Assembly (NCBI RefSeq): GCF_000247695.1
Contig: NW_004624782.1
Location: 11,322,233-11,386,232 of the forward strand
DNA: 64,000 nucleotides
Source: Heterocephalus glaber
Lineage: Eukaryota > Chordata > Mammalia > Rodentia > Bathyergidae
Direction of reading: 5' to 3'
The position numbers were made by a program, and so were the translations under genes. Under the pieces are notes generated by a model that made no database searches, was not told the DNA's origin, and saw only the letters and a program-made list of their open reading frames with translations. This document shows positions 45,201-57,060 of this stretch, one piece after another (position 1 is the first letter of the stretch; each line of letters opens with the position of its first letter).

Positions 45201-46914
45201 TGGAGATCTGCTGCAACACCAGAGCCACAAACTGTGGTGCTGGACAAATGCTTCTCCCACCTTTTTCTAACATCAACTCTCTTTCAGTTCAAGATCAAGT
45301 TCAGCAAAATCCATTGAACCTTGACCTCGACAATAGATCATTAGAGGCAAGTTCTGTTAGACAAAAATTGCCTTTCTTTATTTCCTTAGTTATTGTCAGG
45401 CTCTTGTTGCCAACTCATCCGTATTCATATATTCACTTAAAACCCTTCAGAGTACTTATATGTATGAGGGACTAGCTCCGTACATACCCTTGTCTGGATA
45501 TATTCATGGCAAAGACTTCCTGATAGGGAAAGACAAGGCAGAACTGGTCTTCTGACTGACAGTAACAACAAAAGATTTAATTGCATTAGGAAGAAAAATA
45601 CCATATTCCAGACCCTGTCATGTCTTCCTGTCTTCAGTACTGGTTTGACTCTCAAAATATATGAGAGATTGAATTGATTAAACTTAACTCAAATTCATTC
45701 CCACTGATCTTGGCCCTCTCTATCAGGTTGAAGATTTGGGGCTATAAAAGATTCTCTGTTGCTAGGAATCAGATCAGAGTAATAAACAGTAAACATTCTG
45801 CTTGGTATCTAATGTGGAGTGTAATTAGTCAATTCCATTGTAGGTTACGAGGAGCTCCTGTGAGTTTAAGTCCAATTTACTATGTTGTTCAGTAAAAAGT
45901 CCATTCTTATTTTAGAGAGCTGGTCTGCCAAGAGGCTCAAGGGGCTGTAATGATCCAAGAGGTTGTTCTAGGATTTAAAGATGAAACATGGGGAGATCAC
46001 TTAGCTTGTTGTAAATGGTTTTTACGAATATATGGGATCATAAAGTACAAGACCAATTCTCCACCACCTAAGAGGTCACACAACATAGCAGCTTCCTAAG
46101 AAGCCAGGAAGATTGCCAGACCCTGCTGAAGACAGTAACTTGGAGTCTGGAGGCCCTGTCCCTCCCCTGTATTCCTTCCATGCCGCTTCCCAAGGAAGCA
46201 AATGACTGGTCGAGATGATTGGATGGAGAAACACCTAGGAAATGAATTAAATGAACTTCCGAGTGTGTCTGTTAGAGTAAGGAAACTACAGAAGACTGTT
46301 TTTCCTGAATTTACCACTACATGGTATTGACATCAATACTGGCGTCCTGGTATTGCCACCCACTAAAATCTCAGTGGTTCAACAAATAGAAGTTCAGGTG
46401 ATTTCCAAGTTCCAGCCACGCCCCCTGAGGTATACTTTCAATACCATTCTGATTCAAGATTTAAGCAAAATAAGCCTTTTCTTAGTGCTGATCTCCTATC
46501 TGTGCTCCCTGGCAAACTGCCCTGAAGCCAGGACCAGGTTGGCAGAAACTGCTGTAACTAATACCTTAGGGAAGGAACCAAAGGCACCATGTACTTTCAG
46601 CCTGGACAATGGTTTTACAATTTCTATCTCCATGGTAATTTTATCTCAAGAGCTCTATTGCCCTTTTTTTTTTTTAACTACATAGGTGGCCTTGGTGAGA
46701 GACACCTTAGCAGCTTTAATTAAATTTGAATTTCAGGAAGAGTGTTTGGATGTTGCAATCTTATTTCTCACTACAAGACCAATTATTATTCAAATTTCCC
46801 ACTTTTTCTCAATATCCTGGAGATCTGTATAGCAATAGTTCTTTTAAATTTCTGCATCAGTGGGTCCTACTACAGATATTTGTTAAACAAATAAATAGGG
46901 TCCAGTAAAATGCA
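45201..46914. other. No gene recognised
   Basis: Frames up to about 110 codons on both strands, none recognisable. A T10 run lies near 46667. No repeat family assigned. Confidence 0.45.
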
Positions 46915-47115
46915 TATATTGAACAGCTAGTATGAAGCAATGAGCAAAGTTCTTTATATTTGTATCTCATTTAAATTTCAAAGAAATACCATTGGGTCAC
47001 AGGTAATACTCACATTTTTCTTTACTAGGAAACAGGTGAAAAGAGGTGTAATACATTGCTTAAATTCTAAGTAAGCAGCCCAGATTAAATAGGTAGTATA
47101 AGAGCTTGGATTTAA
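46915..47115 (-). mobile_element. MIR SINE, antisense
   Basis: 'ttgaacagctagtatgaagcaatgagcaaagttctttatatttgtatctcatttaaat', 'cacatttttctttactaggaaacagg', 'cagcccagattaaataggtag': full reversed MIR order. Confidence 0.75.
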
Positions 47116-49649
47116 AAAGTACAGTGAGAAGAATGTATTCATGAGAATATTCCCATCCCACTTGTGAGAAACTGTGACCCTGTCTTTTTTATCAAAGGGT
47201 AAACTGGAACATCTCCGTCTTGGACTCCAGTCCACCCTAGGTGTCCCCTCCCAAACACATGGAAATTTTGGGAAATGCTTGCTCAGTTTAAATTCTGGAA
47301 ACACAGCTACAGACCAAGACAGCTCGTCAATAGCCCAGGACTTTCTCTTCCCCTGTCTCTCTCACCCCTCCCACTCTTTTTCCCTCAGCAACTCTTCAGA
47401 TCCTCCCCTCACGCCCCTTGAACTAGTCAACCTTGGAGATTGTAAGCCACTGAATTCAGCCAACGAATTTAAAGGATAGCTGATTCTCATGTGAGGACTT
47501 AAAAATCCCTGCTTCCTCACCACTCGGCAAGCCTGCTGCCTCATATCTGAGTGCACTCACACCCTTCTGCAGAAGTAAACTTTAAACTTGGCCTTGTCCA
47601 GTTTTCTTGCTTGCTGCCTGGGTGCATTTTTTCCCTCACTGACAGTTGGAATCTGGGGGCGTGTTTCTAACACCTTGATGTTGGACTTGCCTATGTGACT
47701 GCCCAGAGAATGTTCCAGATACTGACACAGTCAGAGACCACCACCACAGGGACAGAGGACAAACAAACCCCTGAGCCCATAACCTGTTACTCATTAAAAG
47801 CACAATTTGTGTTTTCTTCTAAGGCACTCAAGAACTTAACTTTTTTTTCTCCCAATACGTATCTAAAAACAGAACATTTTGTATTTGTCCCCTTTATAAT
47901 CCTAAAACTTCGAGTGACATCCCGTCTCAACTCTGCATATACATGGGTTAATCATTTAGGGCATGTCTGTTTTAAAGCTTGGAACACAAGACTGGCTAGG
48001 CCTAAATTTACATAACCCATCTCATCTGCTTTCAAGACCAGGCGTGAAAGGTAAGAGGTTTCCAGGGACATTTAACTACCCAACATGCACCACAAGTCTC
48101 CGGTCACTGTCCTGACTCTACAGTCACCCTGGATTCTGGCATAGCAGCCACAAAACTGAGACCACCCCAGCAGAAATAGTCTTCTCTGGGAGCCTGGACT
48201 GTAGCCAAGCAATAAGGCCTCCTCCAGAGTCATTTCATAAAACTGTAACAGAGGTGATGATCAACCAGATCCTTGCCCACCTCAGCTAATTCATAAAAAG
48301 TTGGTTGGGTTCTTTTGTTAGTGGGCCAGTCTGATCCTCACCATCAGAGCTGTGTCCCCTTTAGTTCCTCAAGCTGAAGCTCTTTCCAATTTTCTCTTAC
48401 TTTTTAACTCTACTTTTCTATGACGTGAGTCAAGGACCTGCTCCACAAGGCAAGTTGAGATCCCCATCTCCTCTTTGGGTGATCCCTTCATACACAACCT
48501 GGTGACAACATGACACAGAGAGAAGACCTACGCATACTTGCTGCTTCAGTCTGGCTCTGGTGCTCTGGTGCTTGCCACACAAACATCCTGGTGTTTGTCA
48601 CGACAAAGAAAATGAGACAGTTGGAGCAAACTGATCTTAAAGCCTAACTAGAGCCTTGCCTAGCTGACTTACAGTCTGAAGCAGAGTCAGGTAAGCCAGT
48701 CTAGGTAACCTGAACTACAGCTGATTTGGAACCCACTGAGATTTTAAGGCTTTCTTCTAAATAGCAAAACTAATTGCTGTAGGTAAAATAGCACACCTCC
48801 AAAGTCTCTACCCTTAATACTGAATCTGTGATTTTCTACAAGCTGAGCTCATACCTGGCCACGCCAAGCTCCATCCTCCAGATAGACAGTGCCGACCTGC
48901 AGAGTGCTTTTCAGAGAGGCTGGGCACTTTCGGGGGTCGGGAGGGATGTCTAGAGACATCCAAAGGCAGAGCCTTGCTACAGGAAACTGTGATCAGTATT
49001 CATTTCCCCGGAAAATTAAAGGCCTCTATGCTGGCTCTTGTAAATCAGGAGCTCAAAGTTGCCACAGCCACAAAATTCATCCCTCACCTTTGCTGCCCTG
49101 AGTCCTAGCAGGAATTGTCAGGCTGCCTTCAGAACTGTTCTCACCATAAGATGACACTGGTAAGAGGAAGAGGCTCTAGGGACTGACACTCTCCAGAAGC
49201 CTCCAAAGGAGCCTCATGCCTCTGATGAGTCCCAGAATGTCACAACATCGCCAGGTTTGGCTCAGCTGTAAAATGTGTTGCAAATAAATTCTTGTAATGG
49301 TCAGAGGCACAAGGCTTTCTGAATCAAGGGCTGTACTTTGCAGCTTAGCATGGGTTTTGTAGCTGATGCCTATTATACTCTGCCTTGTGTACCACCTCGG
49401 GGAACTTCTCACCCAATTTTTAGTTTCTCCATCCAGTTCTACACCAAAGCCACCCTTCCTCCTAGAAGTTAAGGAAAATCACATCCAATTCCCATGACCT
49501 TGCCCTATGGACATTAAATGGGCTCATCAAAATTTTTATAAATTTCCAGAGTAAATATTTTCGGAGTCACTTAGGGCTCTGCTTTCCTGTTGCTACATGC
49601 TTTTATTATTGTAAGTCATTTTTTTATTACGGTATTGAGGTAAGAGATT
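47116..49649. other. No gene recognised; possible LTR-like end near 47580
   Basis: 'cagaagtaaactttaaacttggccttgtccagttttcttgcttgctgcc' at 47571-47620 resembles the R/U5 part of an ERV LTR, but no matching partner LTR or primer-binding site could be established. The 106-codon frame at 47695-48015 has no recognisable domain. Confidence 0.35.
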
Positions 49650-50140
49650 GGGGTGTGGCAAAGCTGGCTGGGGAAGTAGATGTAACTTGTCAAGTCCAAG
49701 ATCCCAGACACATGCGCAGAACAGTTCCGAAAGCCCTGCACCTGGACTTCTCGCCAGAACTGAAGCAGGTTTTCTAGGACGGCCTAGACTTGACCTCAGC
49801 CTGAGGCTGGGCTCGCAGCACCGCCTCTGAGGACCCGGATGTAGAAGTTCCCTGCTCGCTTCCTCAGCATTTGGACAGTGCAGCGATGAGGAGTCTGTGC
49901 AATACTGGCTTTCCGCTTTTCCCAGACCAGTGTGTACTTTCATCTTTACTCCCACACTTTTTCTATTCACTAGGCCCAAGGTCACTCTGCAGAGCCAATT
50001 TCTCGCCAATGCCTTGCTTTCACTTTCTCAAATAAACTTTGCCTCTGCATGTTGCTCCTTTCATTCAATTCTTTGTTTGAGTGGAGAAGAACTTGGAATC
50101 AAACTTAAGAAGGAGAGGCGAGCACCGAAAACGTGGTAGT
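49650..50140 (+). mobile_element. Possible ERV LTR
   Basis: A GC-richer U3-like stretch precedes AATAAACTTTGCCTCTGCAT at about 50031 and a T-rich U5-like segment (tcattcaattctttgtttgag), the arrangement of gammaretrovirus-like ERV LTRs. The ends are not defined and no internal viral genes are recognisable. The 138-codon minus frame across it is antisense and unconvincing. Confidence 0.4.
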
Positions 50141-50169
50141 GTTTAGCTGGTGAGCCGCTTTTTAGAACC

Positions 50170-50700
50170 AAGCCGGACAACAGTATAATTTAAATGATGT
50201 AAATCCATCATTTTAGTTGTACAGTTATGTGAATTTTGACAGAGTATTTTAGTGTATAGTCACCTCTATAGTCAAGATAGCAGTTCAGTCACCCCTAAAA
50301 ATTTCCCTGCCCCTTCCTAAATACTGCTCACTCCAATCTCAGGCTCTGAAAACCACTCATCAGTTTTGTCCTAATAGTTTTTCTTCTTTCCAAAATGTCA
50401 CACAAATTGAATGAGGCATTTTGAGCTTGGCTTATTTTCCTTAGTATAATACATTTGAGCTGCACCAGTAGCTTTTCTCCTTTTATTGCTGAGTAATATT
50501 CCATTGTATGGAACAGCATGTCATCCCTTCACCTGTTCAAACACATGTGGAGGTTTCCAGGAGTGGATGAAAATAAATAGAACCAATATAAACATTCATA
50601 GAGAAGTTTTATTTCTATGAATAAAAGTTTTCATTCCTCTTGGGTAAATATCTAGGAGAGGCATTGCTAGTTCTTAGAGTAAGTATTTCACTTTACCAAA
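50170..50700 (-). mobile_element. Ancient L1 (L1M-type) 3' region, antisense
   Basis: Reversed L1 ORF2 end and 3' region: the minus-strand frame 50328-50519 retains MEYYSAIK, the conserved ORF2p C-terminal motif. Flanking blocks 'gagctgcaccagtagc...attgctgagtaatattccattgtatgg' and 'attcctcttgggtaaatatctaggagaggcattgctag' are standard antisense L1 stretches. Dead fossil. Confidence 0.85.
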
Positions 50701-50708
50701 AAAATGCA

Positions 50709-50812
50709 GGACTGGGGATATAGCTCAGTGCTAGAGTGTTTGCCTAGCATGCATGAGGTCACAGGTTCAATCCCCAGGATTGCCAAGAAACAAATAAAAT
50801 GAAATAAAAATA
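50709..50812 (+). mobile_element. ID-type SINE
   Basis: 'gactggggatatagctcagtgctagagtgtttgcctagcatgcatgagg' (A box) and 'caggttcaatccccagg' (B box) with an AAT/AAA-rich tail to about 50812. Inserted beside the antisense L1M piece. It differs in its middle from the copies at 20.7, 23.0 and 25.2 kb, so at least two ID subfamilies are present. Confidence 0.95.
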
Positions 50813-50899
50813 AAAGAAACTGCAAGTCATCAGCACAATGACAAAGAACTTCAAATTCTACCCATCTGTGAAAGAAAAAATAAAGAATAATCTGTGAGA

Positions 50900-52255
50900 T
50901 TCAAGTTTTCTAAAGGGACTCTGGAAACTAACTGAAGGAGTGCAGCAACCTGCAAAATGCTTATTCAAAAAAATGCAGGTTCTGGGTAAGAATAATGAAC
51001 TTAGCTCTCAGGGAGTCTAGAACTACCCCAGTCCCATCCTCCCCTGCACAGATCAACTGAAAAAATATTTGGCACTGCTGGTGCTGAAGAGAAAAGAGAG
51101 ACACCATCGGCAAAGAATTGTTAATTATTTGCTCTTATCTGTCTGGTGGGTCACTAAAAGATTAGTGAAAAAAGTTCATCTTTATTTTGCTTACCTCAGA
51201 CCAAAGGCTAAAGCTGCTTGTGGAGGGGAGGAGAACTTGCCAAAAACATTTGAGAGTGAGTGTCGTAGGTCGGGATTTTGTTGCTTGAGGCAACAGATAA
51301 CAGCTCAGCAAACAATATACCAGCTAAAAATCCCAAAGACAGGAGGATGGATGTCCTCACAGAATTTGAAAAGCTGCAACATACCTCTGGGAACCTGGCT
51401 GACCACATGCCTGCTCAGCCCTGTGCACTCACTGGGGAAGGAACCAGAAAGCCCTTAAGTTCTTCCCTCCGATGACCCCGATGTTCTAAAGGAGCAGTAA
51501 ATGAATGGTAAGGCAGTTGCAAGCTTCCTGCCTATGTGTTGAAGACAAACCCCAGTACCCCAATACCCACAGCTCCCCCATGGCCAAGCAATGACTAAGA
51601 ATTTTTAGGCATTGGAGGAGAGATCACCTCAATCATTACTGAGCCACTGAGCCAAGAGGACTTTGGGGGCCACGCGTAAGGATGAATCCAGACTTTAAGC
51701 AATTAGCTTAAGAAACAGAAAAACAGCTATAAAGTGGCACCAACAAATCTTGGACATGGAAGAGAATCTGATTTCTCTTGTTGCCCCATTATAATTATCA
51801 AAGTTCCAGCTTCCAAAGACAGATTTATAAGACAAGCAACAAGTCGGTAAAGAGTGACCCCTACGTAGGAAAAAAGAAATCCATAGAAACTGTAAGGAAG
51901 CAGAGACATTAAACTTTCTAAACAAGAATTGGAAATAAGCTGTTTTAAAGATGTCAGTGACCTAAGGGAAACTACATCTAATGAACATAAAGGTAACATA
52001 AGAGTGATACCTCTTCAAATTGATACTGAAGTAAAATAAATAAAATGAAAACCCACTACAGTGTCGCAACAGTAATTTGAACAGGCAGAGAAAAGAATCA
52101 GTGAAATAAAGACAGGTCATTGGACTAACCAGTCTAATGAACAGAAAGAAAAAGAAGTGAAGAAAAGTGAACAGAAATTCAAAATCCTGTCGGACGTCAA
52201 TCAGTACACCACCATCTGCATGTTGGAAGTTCCAGAAGAAAAGTGAATGGAGCAG
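50900..52255 (+). mobile_element. Ancient L1 (L1M-type) 5' region and ORF1 remnant
   Basis: The right part reads as a decayed L1 ORF1: near 52135-52250 the plus strand encodes a series starting NEQKEKEVKKSEQKF and passing TICMLEVPEE, matching the ORF1p segment between coiled coil and RRM domain (the GVPE motif in most L1s). Upstream, the A-rich block 51890-52130 carries the preceding coiled-coil region, and the 5' portion (from about 50900) fits an L1 5' UTR. Orientation is opposite to the L1M 3' piece at 50170-50700, so these are separate or rearranged insertions. Confidence 0.65.
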
Positions 52256-53088
52256 ACACATTCCTTCCTTTCCTAACTGCAGCTAGTGTTTCCCAGGCTG
52301 GCACTAGAACACCAGGTTTCTGTAAAATGCTCTACTATATTACAGTTGTCTGTATTATCCTTGAATCCATTTCTGTTGACTGTTTTATCTTTTGACAATT
52401 TTATTTTTGCTTTTTGTATGTCTCATAATATTTTATTGAATTTTTGTACATATTACTTGTGAAAAAAAGCAAGAGAGTCTGAAGTAAATTATATTTCTAT
52501 CTGGAAGTAGGTATAGCTTTTCTTCTTGTGGGTCTTCAACATTGTGCGTTGAATCAACCCAACTCTGCTTTTGCACTAGGTTTGAGTTTATTCTTGCCAT
52601 CTCTGGGACTGATTTCCATGTAACACATTGTTCAAATTCCTCCTGCAGTCACCAGCAAGCTTACTGTGGTACCTGAAGTTCTGAAGCGTTTTCCTCTTTA
52701 TCGTCTATTCTCATAATCTCAGCTGGCCCTACAGACCCACTCTAAAGAAGTCTTCCTCCATGGTCTAGCGCTACACCCAGAAGGTATCTTCTGCTGCTCA
52801 TGCAAAGCATGTGGTGAGGTAGATATGTCTAAGATCTTCTGCTTCTGCCTTGATCTTTGGTAGAACTGTGCACCTGAGCTTCAAGGCCAGGGCTTTCTCA
52901 ACATTCTTCCCTTTCCTTTATTGCAAACTGCTTTTCCCAGGCAGGGTCCGGACCACAGGCAGGTTTTCTGTTTTCCAACCTTCTACCCCATGGTAGCTAA
53001 ACTAAGCATTGGATAGATCAAGTGTTTGGCTACAGATTGAAAATTCTTTATCCCCTTTCTTCATCTTTTGTCTTCATCCTTTCATCTT
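52256..53088. other. No gene recognised; possible old repeat at 52370-52560
   Basis: 'tttgtatgtctcataatattttattgaatttttgtacatatta' at 52415-52457 looks like a common old antisense repeat segment, but I cannot name it. Confidence 0.35.
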
Positions 53089-53402
53089 AAATGTTTGGGA
53101 TCAGACATGTTTTGGATTTCAGATATTCTTGGATTTGATAATATTTTCACATTTATAGCGAGATATTTTGGTGGCATAGAATCCAAATCCAAGCAGAAAA
53201 AAATCATTTATATTTCAAATATCTTATACATATAGCCTGGAGGTAATTTTATACATTTTTAAGTGCACCTATGTTTTGACTGTGACCTGTCCCTTGAGAT
53301 CATGTGCAGAATTTTCCGTTTGTGGTCTCATGTTGGTGCTCAAAAAGTTTTGGATTTTGGAGCATGTGCGGTTCCACATTTTTGGATTAGGGATGCCCAA
53401 CC
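53089..53402. mobile_element. Old MER-type DNA transposon-like repeat
   Basis: 'ttgggatcagacatgttttggatttcagatattcttggatttgataatattttcac', 'agatattttggtggcatagaatcc', 'atatagcctggaggtaattttatac' and the end 'gttttggattttggagcatg...ttttggattagggatgcccaacc' form a known mammalian interspersed repeat pattern. The recurring TTTGGATT at both ends suggests a terminal inverted or subterminal repeat design (Tigger-like). Family name not certain. Confidence 0.6.
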
Positions 53403-55139
53403 CGGACTTTGTCAGCAGTACACAGCCTTTGCTCAGTGCTCATGCAGGATGGAGGGGTGGATTTCCCACTTCTCCTGCAGGGGCAGCCAATATTTTCCCA
53501 GCGACCAAGAAGAGTCAGGTGACTGACAGGTTTTACTTTGAGCTCCCCAGAGGCACAGAGCTTTGGCCTTGTGTTCAAAGGAAGGTTGGGACTGGGACAT
53601 GAGCAGGCTCTCATCCTTCTCTCCAGGGAAGGGAGATTTTGTTTTATGTCGTTAGGAGGTCCATGGGTGGCTTACATCTCTGTCTCTATGTGACGGGGAA
53701 CACTGCCTTGTCTTCAAGCAGTGTCCGAGGCGTAAATGGCTTCTGCAGATGTTCCAGCTCCACCCTCCACCCTTGGCAGATCTGAGACACCAGGGGGTCC
53801 TAGTGAAAGCCCACTGGTGGTCTAGGAGAAAAACATCCAATTAATGGGTACAGACACCTGAGGTCTAGGTAGCATCCAAGGTTCCTAGACTATAACGTTT
53901 GCCTTCACTTGGTCTTTAAGAATCTTTAAATTTCATTCCTTTGTTGATACTCTCTTTTATAATGACCACCCTTTTCCCATGCTTTGCCAGAGATATAACC
54001 ATTTATGAGTACTATCTCTACACACAGGGGCTTATATCCCTTTATTCAGTGGCTTACATTTTCTTTACAACTTGAGCTCTTTGCTGGGCTTCACAAATCG
54101 TAATGTGCAGATTATATGACTGTTTTTCATTGTTAGCAAAAGAACAGAATTCTCTTAGCTTTTAGCATCCTAAAGAAACTACAGAACAGTTCTTGATATA
54201 TTCTCAAGCTCATTCAAATCTCATCTAACCTCTCCTGTGTGTTTTTTATTGATTGGCTTTTTGGCGGAGCAGATTTTTATTTTCCTTTGGTTGGTTCCCA
54301 AACCATTAAGCCAGCTGAATGCATATAAAAGCCTTCGCTGAAGGTTTCAGAAGTAGAAGTTACATTGCTGAAAGATAAATATCTAAAATATCAAAATCAT
54401 CAACCATTGGTCCAAAGTGTCCTCTAGCTACTCTGTAATTGCTAGGATCTTATATTAGTGCTATTTTTTAAAGTCAAATTCAGGATTCTGCTGTGTTTGT
54501 TCAGTATCCAGCTACCCACCTTACCTGCAGACTTACCTTTACATCTCTGTCTTCTCATGCTCTGGAACATTTCCCTCAGTTTAACAGTGTTGTTTTAGTT
54601 GGGATATAATGAATGTAAACACAACTTAATCAGTTTTCAATAGAAATAGGAATTAGTTTATCAGTGGCTCTGATGTTGGATCCATCAAAAGGTGGAATAG
54701 GTGGATCCCAAATTTCGGTGTTAACAAGTCTTTTTCTGATTATTGAATGTGCTTCCTTCCTGTTGGCTTAATTTCCAGATGGGGTTACTCTAGGGGGAGG
54801 CAAATTTAGAGTGAGGTTCTTCCTAAAGCAGGAATCACAGGAAAAGGAATTCTTTTCTTAAATAGCATGACCTAACTTCACTAATGTCAATGGTGCAAAC
54901 TTTACAGGGTTCTGGTTTCAGTTCACACCCAGAACAAGGCAAAGTTCATCTCCACCCAAGTCACAAGCCCAGAGCATGGAGAAAGGCTAGTGTACCAGAA
55001 AGGAGACATTTAAATCAGACAAATCAAATTTCAGGTGTCATTATATCAACTTTTCTTCTCTATGATATAGTCAGTTAAAAGCAATAGACAGTTTTAGGAA
55101 TTATGGATGGAATAAAAAGGGAAAGAAGAAGTAAATTAC
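53403..55139. other. No gene recognised
   Basis: Short frames only; the 53400-53860 part is GC-richer, the rest AT-rich. No repeat identified. Confidence 0.45.
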
Positions 55140-55315
55140 TCTGCCTCCTGCCTACCATGCCATGGACTGTTTCTCCTCTGCCATGCCACCCTGCCTTGGA
55201 GCCAGCAAACTATGGACTGAAACCTTTATAAGCTGTGAGGTAAAAGAAAACTTTCCTCCTTTAACTTGTGGATGCCGGGTATTTTGTCCCAGCCATGACA
55301 AAGTAACTAAGACAT
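55140..55315 (+). mobile_element. MaLR-type LTR, 3' fragment
   Basis: 'ctgccttggagccagcaaactatggactgaaacctttataagctgtgaggtaaaagaaaactttcctcctttaacttgtggatgccgggtattttgtcccagccatgacaaagtaactaagac' is a typical MaLR end. Confidence 0.8.
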
Positions 55316-56582
55316 GAGAAATGGGCTTCTCACCTGGCTGTCTACTCCGACTTCCTTCCCCAGGCCTTAGGCAGGCTCCATTCCACCACCATAACCTGTG
55401 TGGGTGCACAGCTTACTGTTGGCTCATACTGTGGGCCTCCTCCAAGTTGATGCTCTAGGAAGAAAATGTTCACAGCTCCCAGTTGGCGTCTGAACTCTGA
55501 GCAGGAGCCAAGTAACCTCAATTTCACAAGCACTGGGTTGGACCAAGCTAACACTCCTTATTCAGCACAAATAGCCACTAGTGCAGGAGAGTTTGATAGA
55601 GGCGGCATTTCAATTTGGAAGGTGAGGCACCTGCTTTTATGAGCTTTGGAACTCAGTCTTACCAGGTTCACAGGTTGACATTGATCTCCTGAAGCTTTTA
55701 AACAAAGTCCCCCAGTCATTACACAGCTCCAGGTGGGAATGTGTCCTGGGAAGCAGCATGAAGATGCCCTGTTTGAAGGCACCCATGACTGCCCCGTACA
55801 CTGAGCGGGAGAAGAGGACTCACGACAGTCATCCCCTAAGGAACACACCAGAAATCGAGGTCAGGTGCAACGACAAGATGGGCTGAGAACATTCAAAGCC
55901 AGAATAAGGGCTTAGAAAAGCTAGACATCTTTTCCCTAGAGAGGAAGGACTTGGAAGGAAACAGTTTTGAATTCCAATAGCAGAAATATAATCCCAGAAA
56001 AAATGTTTTGAAATATTCTGAATGACCCCGGGAAATGGAAGAAGAAACCTGACAGTGTGAAGAGCAAAAGACAGATTTTTTTTTTAACAAAGGGAAAAAA
56101 TTTATTGCCCAAACCTGTAAACTGTGTTCTAAAAAGTAGAATGGAATGTATCATTAAATGACATATTTGAATTAGGCATTCATTGACTAACATATATCAA
56201 AATGTAAGCCACTGACCAATAACCTTAAATTCAAACTTTGCCCTGCATGAATCTGAAGAGTCAGATTTTGACTGGGAAGCTGAAGCAGCTTTCATGTTCA
56301 CATGGCACACAGCCCTCTTCAGAGCCCTAGAGTTGATGTGCTGCCTGTTCCAGGTGTTCTCTGCCTTCTGGGCCTTTGCAGATCTTCCTCCTGGCTAGAA
56401 ATCCCGCTCAACTCCTGTCCCAGCTCCAGCCCAAGATTTTTCTTATTCTTACTTACTTTTCAAAGTTATTCCAGGAGTTGTTTTTCCTGGGCGCCCCCCC
56501 CCCCCACTAAGCATACTTCTCCCACTCCTGACATTGCTACATGCACATCTATGCTGTTCTCTGGGGTGTCCCATGATCCCGC
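55316..56582. other. No gene recognised; C12 run inside
   Basis: A run of twelve C lies at 56494-56505 and a run of nine T near 56077. The frame 56302-56661 (119 codons) is Pro/Ser-rich and runs into the triplet repeat; not credible. Confidence 0.45.
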
Positions 56583-56650
56583 TGTGCTCAACACCATCAC
56601 CTTCATCATAATCCTCATCTTCACCACTGTCACCATCACCGTGTCCTCAA
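56583..56650 (+). repeat. Imperfect CAT/ATC triplet repeat
   Basis: Cryptic repeat of CAC/CAT/TCA units (accatcaccttcatcataa, ccactgtcaccatcaccgtg). Confidence 0.8.
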
Positions 56651-56753
56651 GGTGGGAGTGAGTGGCCAGAGAGCAGGACAGACAGGAAGAAAGGGTGAGA
56701 AGAGAAGAAGAGAGGATGCTGGAGGCTGAAGTTTCAGGGCTAGCAAGAAGAAC

Positions 56754-56812
56754 CATCATCATCATCACCGTCACTATCTGATGAGGGTGGTCACCATCAT
56801 CTTTACAACAAT
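56754..56812 (+). repeat. Imperfect CAT/ATC triplet repeat, second tract
   Basis: CATCATCATCATCACCGTC followed by degraded units and 'caccatcatc'. About 100 bases right of the first tract. Confidence 0.8.
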
Positions 56813-56834
56813 TTTACTTTTATTGCAGTTATTC

Positions 56835-57060
56835 TTACTATCACTGAGCCATTTTATATGTCCCAGTCACTGGGATGAGTTCTTACACATGCATTATCTT
56901 ACAACACTCTACAAGGTAAACACCATCTTTATTCTCCCTCTCCCTCATTCTGTCCTGGATAAAGTAACTTAGACCTGGAAAAATATATTAATTTGCCTAA
57001 GGATTTGTAGCAAGTGCGTGAGGAACCCCGGATGAACTCAGGCCTCTGATGCACTGACTT
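56835..57060 (-). mobile_element. MIR SINE, antisense
   Basis: 'cactgagccattttatatgtcccagtcactgggatgagttcttacacatgcattatctta', 'acaaggtaaacaccatctttattctccc', 'aatttgcctaaggatttgtagcaagtg': reversed MIR over nearly full length. Confidence 0.75.

Noticed and set aside
47571..50140. Possible complete ERV with LTRs near 47.6 and 50.1 kb
   Set aside because: The two LTR-like ends share only short common motifs, no primer-binding site or polypurine tract could be defined, and the interval shows no gag, pol or env-like frame.
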